From Salisapilia sapeloensis (taxonomy: Eukaryota > Oomycota > Peronosporomycetes > Peronosporales > Salisapiliaceae): a stretch of 40,060 nucleotides of DNA. The translations under genes and the position numbers were made by a program. Below, in pieces: positions 1 to 9,197 of the stretch (positions are counted from its first letter, which is position 1; every line of letters begins with the position of its first letter). The stretch spans positions 1 through 40,060 of the forward strand of contig JAADVB010000175.1 in assembly GCA_023334545.1 (NCBI GenBank), written 5' to 3'. Under the pieces are notes generated by a model, which saw only the letters and a list, made by a program, of their open reading frames with translations, was not told where the DNA came from and ran no database searches.

Positions 1-111
1 ATCGCTCTCGTGCACAAAGCGCTGCAGCGGCTGAACGATGCCTTCCGACTCATCACGCCGGACGCCATCATGCGCATCTACCGACAGCTAGAAGCTCAGG
101 ACCAAGCATGA
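1..111 (+). CDS. C-terminal end of an unidentified protein (partial)
   Basis: The window opens inside an open frame (frame 1) that reads 36 codons to a TGA at 109-111. The visible tail is helical and charged, with KALQRLNDAFRLITPDA followed by an IYRQLEAQDQA end. I do not recognise the family from this fragment. It is probably the last exon of a plus-strand gene starting before the window. Its stop lies 68 bp from the stop of the convergent carbonic anhydrase gene, which matches the tight convergent spacing seen elsewhere here. Confidence 0.55.
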   Translation: MALVHKALQRLNDAFRLITPDAIMRIYRQLEAQDQA

Positions 112-179
112 ACATGTATATTCGGATAGATCCTAGTTTTAGTAACTGTTCTAGATAGAAAGAACATCAAGAAGGTGGT

Positions 180-1010
180 TTATTTGAGCAGCTTAATGGA
201 GCGTTCGTTAACACCTTGGAGAGGGCGACTGTTGTGTCCATAGTCGGCGGACTCGAGAGCAAGTTGCTTGGCGTAGAGGTCGGCGAGGAACGTGGCATTC
301 ACTTGCATAGCCTCTTTGACGACAAACCAGTTAACGACTTCAGAGCACGGAGGTGTGGTGAGACTTCCTCGGTAGTTAAAGACACCCGAGTAATCGATCT
401 GGCTCTTGATTAGGTCCGCGTACGTCATGTCGGTTGTTTTAGCAGTGGAGTTGACACCGTCTTGGATACTCTGGAAGACAGGTTTGACCCATTCTGCTTC
501 TTCATAGTCCTTCCCGTCGCTTTCACTTACGAAGAGACCTACGACCACAATGTTTCCTGTTTCTTCATTCTGGTGGACGAAATGGAACTCGCCGTCAAAA
601 TACTTGCCGTCAAGCGTATGCTCCGACGGCATGTGGACATGGAACTGGGCAAAGTCATAGGATTCGTCATCTACCATGACGCTGCAGAATCCGTCCTTTG
701 GGCCCCACTTGTACGCACCAGAGGTTTTGCTAAGTGTGGAGGCATCGCAGTGTCCATTGAAGGTGAGCGTTTTACCTAGTTCGCACTCGGTGGCCGTGTC
801 TACTTCCAAGTCGATAGGCGATTGGTATGAACCAGCACACTCCGCGTACGCTTCCTGCCAGTCCATAGGACTCAGCATGTGTCCGTGAACGGCGCCAATG
901 GCATGGTCATGGTAAGCACGATATGTCCAAGGCTCTTCAGCGTCTTCAGAGGCGAGGGCGATGGTGACAGAGTACGCTGCGAAGGATACGATGGAGGCGA
1001 GGAAGACCAT
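180..1010 (-). CDS. Secreted alpha-carbonic anhydrase
   Basis: Single-exon 276-residue protein. Alpha-carbonic anhydrases interconvert CO2 and bicarbonate using a zinc ion. Residues 1-20 form a hydrophobic signal peptide with likely cleavage after ALA, so the enzyme should enter the secretory pathway. The family core is intact: QSPIDL near residue 63, the first two zinc histidines in QFHVHMPSEH (H124, H126), the third in EFHFVHQN (H143), and the active-site threonine region SLTTPPC followed by VVNWFVV. The length is typical of the family. It lacks the Ser/Gly-rich stalk and hydrophobic tail of the paralogue at 26800-27810, so this copy looks soluble and extracellular. Secreted alpha-carbonic anhydrase families are known from oomycetes. 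Confidence 0.93.
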   Translation of the reverse strand: MVFLASIVSFAAYSVTIALASEDAEEPWTYRAYHDHAIGAVHGHMLSPMDWQEAYAECAGSYQSPIDLEVDTATECELGKTLTFNGHCDASTLSKTSGAYKWGPKDGFCSVMVDDESYDFAQFHVHMPSEHTLDGKYFDGEFHFVHQNEETGNIVVVGLFVSESDGKDYEEAEWVKPVFQSIQDGVNSTAKTTDMTYADLIKSQIDYSGVFNYRGSLTTPPCSEVVNWFVVKEAMQVNATFLADLYAKQLALESADYGHNSRPLQGVNERSIKLLK

Positions 1011-1491
1011 TGCTGGATAGGAGGTAGAAACGAAAGTGATCCCTTACAAGGAGTTTGAGCGTTGAGTTCAAAAAGAGCAAGCTCAATTGGGAATCAAGTG
1101 CTGGATCCCCGGCTCCATGTGCAGTACATCTGGTAACATGCATGGAAGAAAGGGGCGACGAAGAACAAGAGACGCATACAGTGGTAAGACAAACGACATG
1201 GTAAATATCCTTCTGTGAGTGTAATGCAGCGCACCTGGGTAAATCTCCACACATCCTCCTAGGTGTCTACATCTGGTGACATCGTCAGGTGCATCGAAGC
1301 ACATTAGGAGCGTATCTGGGAATATTCTGTTGAAGTTGGTGCTCCAGTGATGGATATGCGAGTACGACTGCATGCCACGAAGGGACTCGAATGACGATGG
1401 CGAACAGCGTTTGAAGATTGGTGTCGTTACGAACGTCCTCTCGTGTTTAGGCAGTCGTCATAACCGTTAGAACCAGCCCACCTCGACACGA
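1011..1491. other. Divergent intergenic region, no gene seen
   Basis: This 481-bp stretch separates the start codons of the minus-strand carbonic anhydrase and the plus-strand tail-anchored protein gene. Several short open frames cross it, but none has recognisable composition or a homologue I know. It presumably holds the promoters and 5' leaders of both genes. I see no clear TATA box. Confidence 0.4.
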
Positions 1492-2493
1492 ATGCCCGAG
1501 GCGATGAACGTTCAGGCGATCGAGGACCTGCTCCTGAGCGGAAGCTGGCTGCAAGCCCTCCAGCAAAGCAAGCAGGCTTTGGCGCATCACCTGCACAATG
1601 TACGACAGTTCGTATGGTGCGATACTGTGTCTGACGAGTGATTTGTGTAGGGGTCTACGCAAGCAGACACTTCTCCGTCAACGTATGCCAGAACAAATCG
1701 CAGACGCTATTAATCGTCTTTAATCGTCCAACGTTTGGCTCTATAGATTGGATCGGCTGTTTGAAATGTACACGCGATGCATCTTTGAGTTGGAAATGCA
1801 GGACGAAGTGGACACGGCCACCTCCATCTACCGGTCGCTCCCGTCCCCTTCCTCGTCTGCTAGAACATCTTGGTATCTGTCGTCGGTTTGGCGTTAAGTT
1901 ATAGCATTGAGGTGATGTTGTTGTAGGGTCCTCTTTCTAACGTCCATGGAGAGATCGAATGAAGTATCCGAGTACTTGGACCCTCTGTTGGAAGAGCTCT
2001 ACAGTAGCAACACCATTGCGAGTCGAAAGCAGTATTACCAATTGCTAGAGTTGTCTGGCAATCGCTCCTTGTCGTACCCACTGCCGGAGCTCATTCAAAA
2101 CGATTTGATTCTGGACGATGCCACGAAGCAAGTACGTCTCCCTAGACCTTTCTATCTGCATGGAAACTTACATATTCACATGAATAGGACATGGTAGGAC
2201 GATTACAAGCGCAGCAGGAAGAGTCTCAACGAACAACGTCTGCAGCTAGTCTCGTGTCAGAAGACAAGACAGCATTCAACGCTAGTTGGCAGAATCTTCC
2301 AAACACGAAGGAACCATCTACTAGCAGTCGTGTCGATGACTTTAGCTACTCAATCATAGGTGCAGGAGTCATCAGTCTGGCTATTGCTGCTGGTGTCGGA
2401 CTGCGGTACCGTGAGCAGGTTGCGCATGCCGTGGCGGACGTGCCGTCGGCTCTGTCGCAGGGCTTGCAAGACCTAAAACAGTCGCTCTTTTAA
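1492..2493 (+). CDS. Tail-anchored helical protein, candidate PEX26/APEM9-like peroxin
   Basis: I assembled five exons from splice signals: 1492-1599, 1651-1682, 1747-1872, 1927-2131 and 2188-2493. All phases match, giving 258 residues. Donors are GTACGA, GTATGC, GTATCT and GTACGT; acceptors are TAG. The N-terminus has paired helices, with LLLSGSWLQALQQSKQALAHH near residues 12-31 and a second TPR-like helix pair around 50-75 (DEVDTATSIYRSL). A Ser/Thr-rich linker follows, then one hydrophobic segment near residues 212-230 (SIIGAGVISLAIAAGVGL) and a short tail. Helical cytosolic repeats plus a C-terminal anchor match the layout of PEX26, Pex15 and APEM9, which tether the Pex1-Pex6 ATPase to peroxisomes. 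That assignment is inference from architecture. It could be another tail-anchored TPR-like protein. Confidence 0.6.
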
Positions 2494-2530
2494 CTGGTTG
2501 CACGAATGTATCCTTAGTTGTATTCCTTAT

Positions 2531-3255
2531 CTAACAGCAAGTACTGCGTCCCTTTTTCTTTGGCTGGTCTTTCGCGGACAAATCGACCTTGTCGCCCGAC
2601 AGCTTCTGTCCTGCGCCAGGCTTGCCATCTTTCTGTCGAGTCGAGTCGCTCTGGACGCTCCTTCGACTCAAGAGTTTGTAAATTTCGGTCAATAAGCGGC
2701 GGAACGCGGCGTCGACGCCTGTGGACTCGAGTGCAGAGGTCTCGATGAAGGCAAGGTTGTGTTCCTCTGCGAACGCCATGGCCTCTTCCGTCGAGACGGA
2801 TCGTTCGTCCTTGAGGTCGCTCTTGTTGCCGACGAGCATGACGACGGTGTTGGCGTCCGCGTGGTCTCGAAGTTCGGACAGCCATCTCTCGACGTTTTCA
2901 AACGTGTCGTGCTTGGTCAAGTCGTAGACGAGGAGTGCTCCGACGGCACCTCGATAGTACCTAATGACATGTTTTTATTATGGTGCTGGACAAGATGGTT
3001 TAGATAACAAATGTACGCCGATGTGATGGCTCGATAGCGTTCTTGTCCGGCCGTGTCCCATATCTGTGCCTTGATCGTCTTGTTTTCGGCCGTAATGGCT
3101 TTGGTCGCGAACTCGACGCCGATGGTCGACTTGCTGTCGTGGTGGAACTCGTCCTTTGTGAATCTGGACAGCAGGTTGGACTTGCCAACGCCTGAGTCTC
3201 CAATGAGCACGACTTTAAATAGGTAGTCGTAGCTCTCCTCGATCGGAGACGCCAT
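2531..3255 (-). CDS. RAB11: Rab11-family small GTPase
   Basis: Two exons on the minus strand (3255-3017 and 2960-2531) with a 56-nt intron give 222 residues. Splicing restores the Rab sequence [21 protein letters not shown]-binding motifs are all present: P-loop GDSGVGKS (19-26), switch I STIGVEF (43-49), WDTAGQERY (66-74), NKSD, and ETSAL. The C-terminus ends in two cysteines, the site for double geranylgeranylation. [20 protein letters not shown] and [10 protein letters not shown] are hallmarks of Rab11, which directs recycling endosome and trans-Golgi traffic to the cell surface. I start at MASPIEE because the upstream extension has no ATG. Its start codon lies 93 bp from that of the divergent RPB8 gene. 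Confidence 0.93.
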
Positions 3256-3348
3256 GGCCCTCCTTCGGCTGTTCAAATGCTGACTCTTAGGGCAGCATAC
3301 AAAAACCTAGATAGAGACGATCACTGGTCAACACAAGATAAATTCATC

Positions 3349-3887
3349 ATGGCGACCGAGCTCTTTGAGGACATCTTCGAGGTCCGACAGGTGAACCCGG
3401 ACGGAAAGAAGTTCGACAAAGGTGCATACTAGGCTATAAAAGTGGAGAGAACCATTGTGCTGACTTGGATGCAGTCACGCGAGTCGTGTGCAAAGGTGTC
3501 TCGTATGAGCTAGAGCTGACGCTTGACATCAACTCCGAGGTCTACAGACTTCGACAGAATGAGAAATTCACACTGACACTCGTCAATACGCTCGACTTGG
3601 AGGGCAAGCCAGACGACGGTGTGTACAACCAGAGCGGCAAGGTGCGTTCGTCTACTACAAAATATCATAGACTAGTACTCATTCATACATTTCGATAGCC
3701 GACACTCTTGGACCGGTACGACTACGGCATGTACGGCAAGATCTTCAACTATGACCACGAAGGTGGAAACGTCGTGGCTATCTACGCTAGCTTTGGCGGC
3801 CTGCTGATGTGCCTCCGAGGCGAGCAGCGCCACCTGCACCTGATTCACAACGACACACGCATCTACTGTCTTCTACGAAAGCAATAG
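3349..3887 (+). CDS. RPB8: RNA polymerase subunit RPB8 (shared by Pol I, II, III)
   Basis: Three exons (3349-3421, 3475-3641, 3699-3887) join in frame to 142 residues, close to the usual 145-150. RPB8 is an OB-fold subunit common to all three nuclear RNA polymerases. Recognisable blocks are the opening LFEDIFEVRQVNPDGKKFDK, the central YELELTLDINSEVYRL, and the C-terminal DRYDYGMYGKIFNYD with ASFGGLLMCLRGEQ. Introns are 53 and 57 nt. It shares a 93-bp upstream region with Rab11 on the other strand. Another Pol subunit, RPC9, lies about 16 kb away; this is probably coincidence. Confidence 0.95.
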
Positions 3888-4049
3888 AGATGGTCTAGGA
3901 CATGTAAGACGCAGAAATACAGTCGTCTTGCTTTTATGCATCGAGTGTCTACTAGTACTCCATTGCAGGCGCCCGAAACGAACAACAAGTGGGAAATGAA
4001 AAGTTAAAAAGCAGGAGAAGACATTGTAATCGTTCTGTCTGGAACAAGT

Positions 4050-4402
4050 CTACTTTTGCGGAGGGTGCATGTCCGAGTCTTGAGCAACCTCCTTCGCCTT
4101 CTGCTCCAGCTCTTCACGAGAAGTCGACTGCGGCGGGTATGTGATGTACTTCCACTAGTGAAGCAATAGAGTTAATATTGCACTATACAGTAGCTTCGAG
4201 GGAAAAGTAGAATGAAAGTATACTTTTCGGACAATGAAGTCGATGCAATCAGGCTGCGTGTAGATGTAAGTGGCAGCAATTGGCACTATATGCAAGCAGT
4301 TGTGTGTCATCACATGATAAAGATACTGAATAATTGCATCAGCTAGAGCATACCGCCTAGGTTTAGTCCGAATCGGATGACTTCTAGGTTCAGACCGCCC
4401 AT
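4050..4402 (-). CDS. PET100: PET100-like cytochrome c oxidase assembly factor
   Basis: Three short exons on the minus strand (4402-4354, 4285-4224, 4154-4050) splice in phase to 71 residues; human PET100 has 73. The protein begins MGGLNLEVIRFGLNLG, runs through a membrane-type segment (GVPIAATYIY) and then a basic stretch with the conserved-looking PP (WKYITYPPQSTSREELEQ), ending in a charged helix. PET100 proteins sit in the inner mitochondrial membrane and help form early complex IV intermediates. The layout LEVxRxGLxLGxPxAATY fits the family. Because each exon is under 110 nt, no single reading frame shows the gene. An alternative is another small inner-membrane assembly protein. Confidence 0.72.
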
Positions 4403-4738
4403 CGTTCTCTGCTTCCGTTGGTCTTGTGGCTGTGTCTGCGTTTTCACCTCATTCCATGTCGCAGGAAGGTTGCATGAAGAATGTCGATGGAAAAGAGAAT
4501 GTTTGTCTAGATCTACTTGCCACTTCAATGCGCAAGATAGGATGGAAATTGCAAGGATCCTTGGCCATGAGCACTAGTGAGGCCGACTGAGCTGTAGATG
4601 AAACGACTCAGTAGATTGATCCGTTGTCTCATTAAAGTATACTGCTTATAAAGGATTTGTATGCGTAGTAGCTGTTCCACTTTGTGACAATATGCGATTA
4701 TGGAGAGTCACTCGGCCTCGTGAAGTTTCTTGGCTACC
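4403..4738. other. Divergent intergenic region, no gene seen
   Basis: This 336-bp stretch lies between the start codons of the PET100-like gene and the single-pass membrane protein. Short open frames on both strands have no recognisable features. It probably carries both promoters. An ATG at 4700 is in frame with the downstream start but meets a TGA after seven codons. Confidence 0.4.
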
Positions 4739-5155
4739 ATGGTCGCTACCTCCTCTTTGAGGCAAAATAATATCGTCCACGCATACTCGGACAGCAAACT
4801 GCTCGTGAATAACCGGAAAAAGTATAGCGAGAGGGCTCAGCCTGAAGGCTCGGAGGATGAAGATAATGGTTTGGAAAGTGAGCAACATGAGGAGAAAGAC
4901 GAGTTGCTACGAAACGGAGAGATTTACCGAACACAATTCCAGTTTGATGCCAGATCCAAGAAAGTGTCTCGTTCACCTTTTATAAATGGCTTTTTAAAAA
5001 AGCGAAGACTCTTGCTAAACTCTCGCAACCTCCGTTTTCGGGAAATCTATCACCCACCGGAGCCGATGGTTATCATCATTGTCATCACGATGTTCACCAT
5101 TGTGTACATGACCATTAATAATGTCTGGCCATTTAACTTTGAGGAGGGACACTAA
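4739..5155 (+). CDS. Small single-pass membrane protein, unknown function
   Basis: Single-exon frame of 138 residues. I start at the ATG at 4739 because the upstream extension has no in-frame ATG before a stop. Residues 1-60 are polar with an acidic patch (GSEDEDNGLESEQHEEKDE). Residues 62-105 are basic (FLKKRRLLLNSRNLRFRE). A hydrophobic segment at about 109-127 (VIIIVITMFTIVYMTINN) is followed by a short lumenal-type tail. The basic run before the segment suggests the N-terminus faces the cytosol. I do not recognise the family. Confidence 0.62.
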   Translation: MVATSSLRQNNIVHAYSDSKLLVNNRKKYSERAQPEGSEDEDNGLESEQHEEKDELLRNGEIYRTQFQFDARSKKVSRSPFINGFLKKRRLLLNSRNLRFREIYHPPEPMVIIIVITMFTIVYMTINNVWPFNFEEGH

Positions 5156-6179
5156 AGTTACCACTAGAACTACAAGCTCAAATGCACTTTCAGCTTTATT
5201 CACATCTTGCTGTTCAAGTCTTCGTCTGCACTCTCGTGACTATGCCAGCACATCGTTTCTCGTAGTCGTTTGGCAAAACATGTAGCAGATTTGCTGCTGC
5301 TGACCTTGCTGAAGTTGGTTGGTTTTGCTCATCGATCCGAAGTTTGAAATGGTGTGACCATTTTTACTCCTCTAATTGTCTGGGCCCAGTTAGTCCGTAC
5401 CAAATTATGCCCCGCTACGCTTATGTCCTAGGTAGTAGTTTTAGATGCCTAGAAGCTCTTGCACGCATCTACTCGTCATAATATTGACATTCATTTTTCT
5501 AAAGGATCCTAAAGAATCCACTATGGATCTACTTATCTCCACGTGGGCGGCGGTGCTCGCTGTTTCTCGCTACTGAATGCTTGGCGTGGTGCTTATGTTA
5601 ATCTTGCCAGCACCAGTGCAGCGAGTACTTGGTCCTATTATTATTCATTTGATTTGTGAGTGGTTAATTAGACTTCTTTTCGTCTCCCACGAAGATGAGT
5701 TTAAGTCGATGAGCGTCTTCTGTTCAAAAGTGCCTGCTGCTATGGCTGAGAAGAAAATGTTAGGTCTTACGAATTAGCACCAGTGACGGCGCAACCCCCT
5801 TTCACAGTATTTTAGCTGTTCGATAGATGGATATATTAATGCTCGCACTTTTAGTAATATTACCATAGCGGAAGATATGTTTCATCTACAATCAAAGCAT
5901 CATGCTCGGCCTCTATCTAATCACTGCCAATGGATGGTTGTATTCTTGTGCTAGGTAAAGGTTGCAATAGAAGAAGGTTGCTATCCAGAGGTCGCGGTAA
6001 CCTAGTGGTCGACATGAAAATCTTGTGCACTGCGAACACAGATCTGGCTATGTCTAACTTCGCAGTTTGCGATCATCCTGGTAATCGGTCTACCCAAGCG
6101 GTGCTAATTGCAACTTGCATCAACGAGTGTGCCATCTACTAGTACAGACGCTAACATCGCACTAAGCCAATCAGGTTGT
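5156..6179. other. Gene-poor region, about 1 kb
   Basis: Short open frames occur here, for example a 66-codon plus-strand frame ending at 5777, but none has convincing composition, splice structure or a family I know. The base composition is slightly more AT-rich than the flanking genes. I see no transposon ends, long repeats or RNA gene. It separates two same-direction genes, so it probably contains a 3' region, spacer and the ankyrin-SAM promoter. Confidence 0.4.
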
Positions 6180-7287
6180 ATGCACTCCAGCACTGTTACA
6201 AGAAACGCTCGTTCGCAAGGAGTCGCATCGAGAACTCCGACACCAGGAATAACAAGCATGAATTGGTTGGGAGATTTAGACGAAGTCCATGGTGGTGTCC
6301 TAGATGCTGGATCACCTAAAGGTAGTGTTGTTTGGACACCTCTGCAATTTGCATGTGCCTCTGGCAAGCAGTTGGAAGCGACACAGTTACTACAGAGCCA
6401 GCCTCAGCTGCTCAATGCAATGGGAAAGGTACATATGAACGATGAAAATACACTTTAAGCATTGAGCTGTGAAGTATTCGGGTGATCAACAGCATTTACT
6501 ACTTTAGACAAAGTACTTAGCAAGTCCAGTCGCGATTGCTGTCCGATATGGACATACCGATGTTGTTCACAACTTGCTAGAACAGGGTGCTGATGTCAAT
6601 GCGAAGGATGAGGATGTACGATTGTTTGTAAATATTGGACTACTGAAGCGAAATGTTATTGAATAGTTCGTAGACTGGTATAAGTCCGTTGGCGATAGCG
6701 ATCATGCAGCAGAACGCAGAGATAGTCAAATTACTGCTGAAAAGGCGGCCAACGATGACTACCATGCAGGTGTTTACCACTGATTCGTGTCTTGGACACT
6801 CGTAGAAGCTATACTAATTTATACGCATAGTAGAACGAGACAACGCTTTTAGAGCTTGCAAGGCACTTTGGAGACAACGCTATTGTCGAGTGGATACAAG
6901 AGGCAACCACAATGGAAGAGAAGATCAAGCAAGTACGAGAGTGGTTAGCATCCATAGGTCTTTCGGGGCATCTGGAAGCTTTCATCAATGCTGGTTTTGA
7001 CGATCTTCCATTTCTCCTACATTCAGGGCTGAACGATGCGTCACTCGACGCGATGAAGGTGCTTTCCTTTGCCGCTTTAATGACTCTTATTTATTAATCG
7101 AAGTTGGATCCTCCAGATTACCAAACCTGGGCATCGATTAAAGCTACAAAATCTGTACAAGCTGAAAGTGTTTCTTGAAGAGGAGGATGGTGAGGAAGAA
7201 GAGAGTGATGAATCAGATGAAGAAAGCAGTGGTGAGGAGGAGAGTGGGTCTTCTGAAGAGGAGTCTGAGGACTCGGACGATAAGTAA
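6180..7287 (+). CDS. Ankyrin-repeat and SAM-domain protein with acidic tail
   Basis: Five exons (6180-6428, 6508-6615, 6674-6769, 6834-7058, 7117-7287) splice in phase to 282 residues. Residues from about 53 to 165 hold at least three ankyrin repeats: TPLQFACASGKQLEATQLL, SPVAIAVRYGHTDVVHNLLEQ and SPLAIAIMQQNAEIVKLLL. Ankyrin repeats bind other proteins. A SAM domain follows at about 175-240 (REWLASIGLSGHLEAFINAG, then KPGHRLKLQNLYKL). The final 40 residues are almost entirely Glu, Asp, Ser and Gly. Small ankyrin-SAM proteins usually act as scaffolds. The ATG at 6259 is an alternative start. Its stop lies 39 bp from the convergent SNARE gene. Confidence 0.8.
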
Positions 7288-7326
7288 AACATGAAGTGGT
7301 TTGTCAATAATACAATACGGTTCGCA

Positions 7327-8192
7327 TTACGTCAACTGCTTGACCGTGCTGTTATATGCCTCCACTGGATCCGGTGGCATGACTTCATCTGGAACGTAGA
7401 ACGTCGTATCGTCCGGATTTATCATCTTGTAGACCACGATGCCGACGATTGCGGCAAAAACTAAGAAAGCCATGACAAGTATCAATCGGTCCGTTGCGAT
7501 TCTACGGGCAAGGACTTTCAGTAGCTTCTGAGCTCGGACAAGACTATCGTCAATGTGCATCACGTCCTCGGTAATTTGAAGGATCTGATGCCGTTGTTCC
7601 TGCAGTTGCCTAGCGGTGGAGTCTCCGATTTCTTTCGATTGGGCAATCATGCGCTGTGTGTTGTTTAAGCTCGCTTCCGTCTTGTTCTGTATATCGAGGG
7701 ATCGATTCAACACTTCTGAGTTACCCAATCGCGAAATGTCCGAGGTCGGTGTAGCATTGCGGACAGTCGAAGGACCGAATAGTCCGATGCGGTCATCCTG
7801 CTGCTTGGCAATCCGGACTTCGCTCTGTAGTTGATCAAGCCGAGAGGACAATTGTGCTAATTTCTAGACGAAAGATAGGAAGCGTTTAGATAGTTATTAA
7901 TGATACAACCGAAGACAAATAACAAACCGGCTTGTGTTTGATAGTGTCGTCCCGAAGTGCCTGGACGATCGCTAGTTGGTACCCTTTTCGGAGCTCAACG
8001 GCTTCCTTGGCCTTTAACTCGGCTTCTCGCAATATCTACGACGCATATTACTCTACTTTCCAGTCTGACGACATCGACAGAGACTACCTGCTGCCTTGCT
8101 GAGGACGAAGCTTTCGAGTACTTCGCCATGAGATCCTCGAGCTTGGTGAGTGCGTCACCTAGGTCAGTCTCATAGTACCCCAACTCGGACAT
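7327..8192 (-). CDS. Qb-SNARE, NPSN (novel plant SNARE) type
   Basis: Three exons (8192-8088, 8035-7928, 7863-7327) join to 249 residues. The N-terminal half is a helical regulatory region (ALTKLEDLMAKYSKASS, ILREAELKAKEAVEL). The SNARE motif runs from about residue 130 to 195, with the central glutamine in LQEQRHQILQITEDV, and is followed by one transmembrane segment (LILVMAFLVFAAIVGIVVY). The ending KVLARRIATDRLI before the membrane matches NPSN proteins (family pattern GRQxATDxCI). NPSN SNAREs act in fusion at the plasma membrane and cell plate in plants and occur in many protists, but not in animals or fungi. An unusual 27-residue tail follows the membrane segment. A GOSR2/membrin-type Qb-SNARE is the alternative. 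Confidence 0.8.
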
Positions 8193-8568
8193 GACTCTCC
8201 TCTATGATTTTGACTGTTTGCTGCTTAGACTTGAGTGCATTTTCCCATTCGAATAGCAGGACGAGCGGCATCGAAGGTGAAACGGATGATTCCTGAAAAT
8301 ACGCATAGCTCGGAAGACAACTCCAGTGTTTATTGATAACCATTACCCACCACAGCGTCTCTCTATAGACAAGAAGGCTTTCGTACAAAAGCCTATTTGC
8401 CCTTATCTTTTGGATAGTACATCTGAAGAACCACGCAAAGCAAGCAGCAGACCATCCAATCGATGGCTCCAGACGTCTAAATACTAGGCAGTCCTGCAAT
8501 ACACTGCCTCGGCTGACTTCCTAATGAAGCCCCCTCTAAACACAAAAGAATCGAAACTCTGTGTGCAT
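8193..8568. other. Spacer between TIM17 and SNARE genes
   Basis: Both flanking genes are on the minus strand, so this 376-bp stretch is the TIM17 3' region plus the SNARE promoter and leader. A 109-codon minus-strand frame crosses it and runs 23 nt into the SNARE coding region. It contains a possible GTAATG...TTTTCAG intron, but I could not build a convincing protein from it. Confidence 0.35.
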
Positions 8569-9051
8569 CTAGAACGACGGCGGAGCAAGAAGACTCTCGT
8601 CCTGTTCCGGCATGCCTTCGCCGCCCATGCCTTGTTGCTCCATCGGATCGGGTGCCCTATAGTCGTTCAACATAATGCTCACGCCTTCAATCGCCGCCAA
8701 CAGCACTCCACCGATCAGAGCCTGGCTAGCTGCGGCGCGAGGACCCGCACGGGCCGCCAACGTACCACCTGTGGCTGCACCAGCTAGAATGGAGTTCCAC
8801 GGGTCTTCCTTTCGACGAAGAGCTTCAAAGGTACAATCGTAGGAAGAGAAAAGGAGACCCCAGACGGCGAATCCGCCGGCCAAGTTCGGCGTGCGCATCT
8901 TGACATTGTAGAGAGCTCCGCGCAGACGCTGTCCCGCCGGAGAGTTGCGTGCACCCTTGAAGGTGTACCATCCGGATCCAAAGACGGCACCTAGGACGAA
9001 ACCTCCGCCGGCATCTTCGACCACTCGGAACGGACACGGCTCACGTTCCAT
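8569..9051 (-). CDS. TIM17: Mitochondrial import inner membrane translocase subunit TIM17
   Basis: Single-exon 160-residue protein, the usual TIM17 length. TIM17 is the core of the TIM23 complex, which moves presequence proteins across or into the inner mitochondrial membrane. The start MEREPCPFRVVEDAGGGFVLG, the Gly-rich helices, the R-N-SP block (GARNSPAGQRLRGAL), the conserved VWGLLFSSYDCTFEALRRKE segment and the paired ILAGAATGGTLAARAG helix are diagnostic. Four membrane helices are visible. The C-terminus is a short polar tail. Its start codon is 146 bp from that of the divergent DUF1764 gene. Confidence 0.96.
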   Translation of the reverse strand: MEREPCPFRVVEDAGGGFVLGAVFGSGWYTFKGARNSPAGQRLRGALYNVKMRTPNLAGGFAVWGLLFSSYDCTFEALRRKEDPWNSILAGAATGGTLAARAGPRAAASQALIGGVLLAAIEGVSIMLNDYRAPDPMEQQGMGGEGMPEQDESLLAPPSF

Positions 9052-9197
9052 TCCTACTTGGATATTTTGTTGTTTAATGCTTAAGCAGTCACGGCCATCG
9101 CTCTATCTTGAATAAGTAGAATCGTTTTATATGAGTCCAAATATACTGCCGGAAACTATTTTCTGGGACGGACGAATGTATAGTTGAAAGACACGAA

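Noticed and set aside
1683-1746. Alternative 31-nt intron inside the PEX26-like gene (donor at 1715)
   Set aside because: It is too short for an intron here and breaks reading phase. The GTATGC donor at 1683 gives a 64-nt intron with matching phase.
3432-3442. TATAAAA word
   Set aside because: It lies inside the first intron of RPB8 downstream of the start codon, so it is not that gene's core promoter.
5577-5777. 66-codon hydrophobic plus-strand frame
   Set aside because: It has an opening hydrophobic run but no homologue, splice context or upstream gene signals. It is likely chance.
8170-8499. 109-codon minus-strand frame before the SNARE gene
   Set aside because: It overlaps the SNARE start, has no recognisable motif and no convincing spliced model. 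It is probably leader or promoter DNA.
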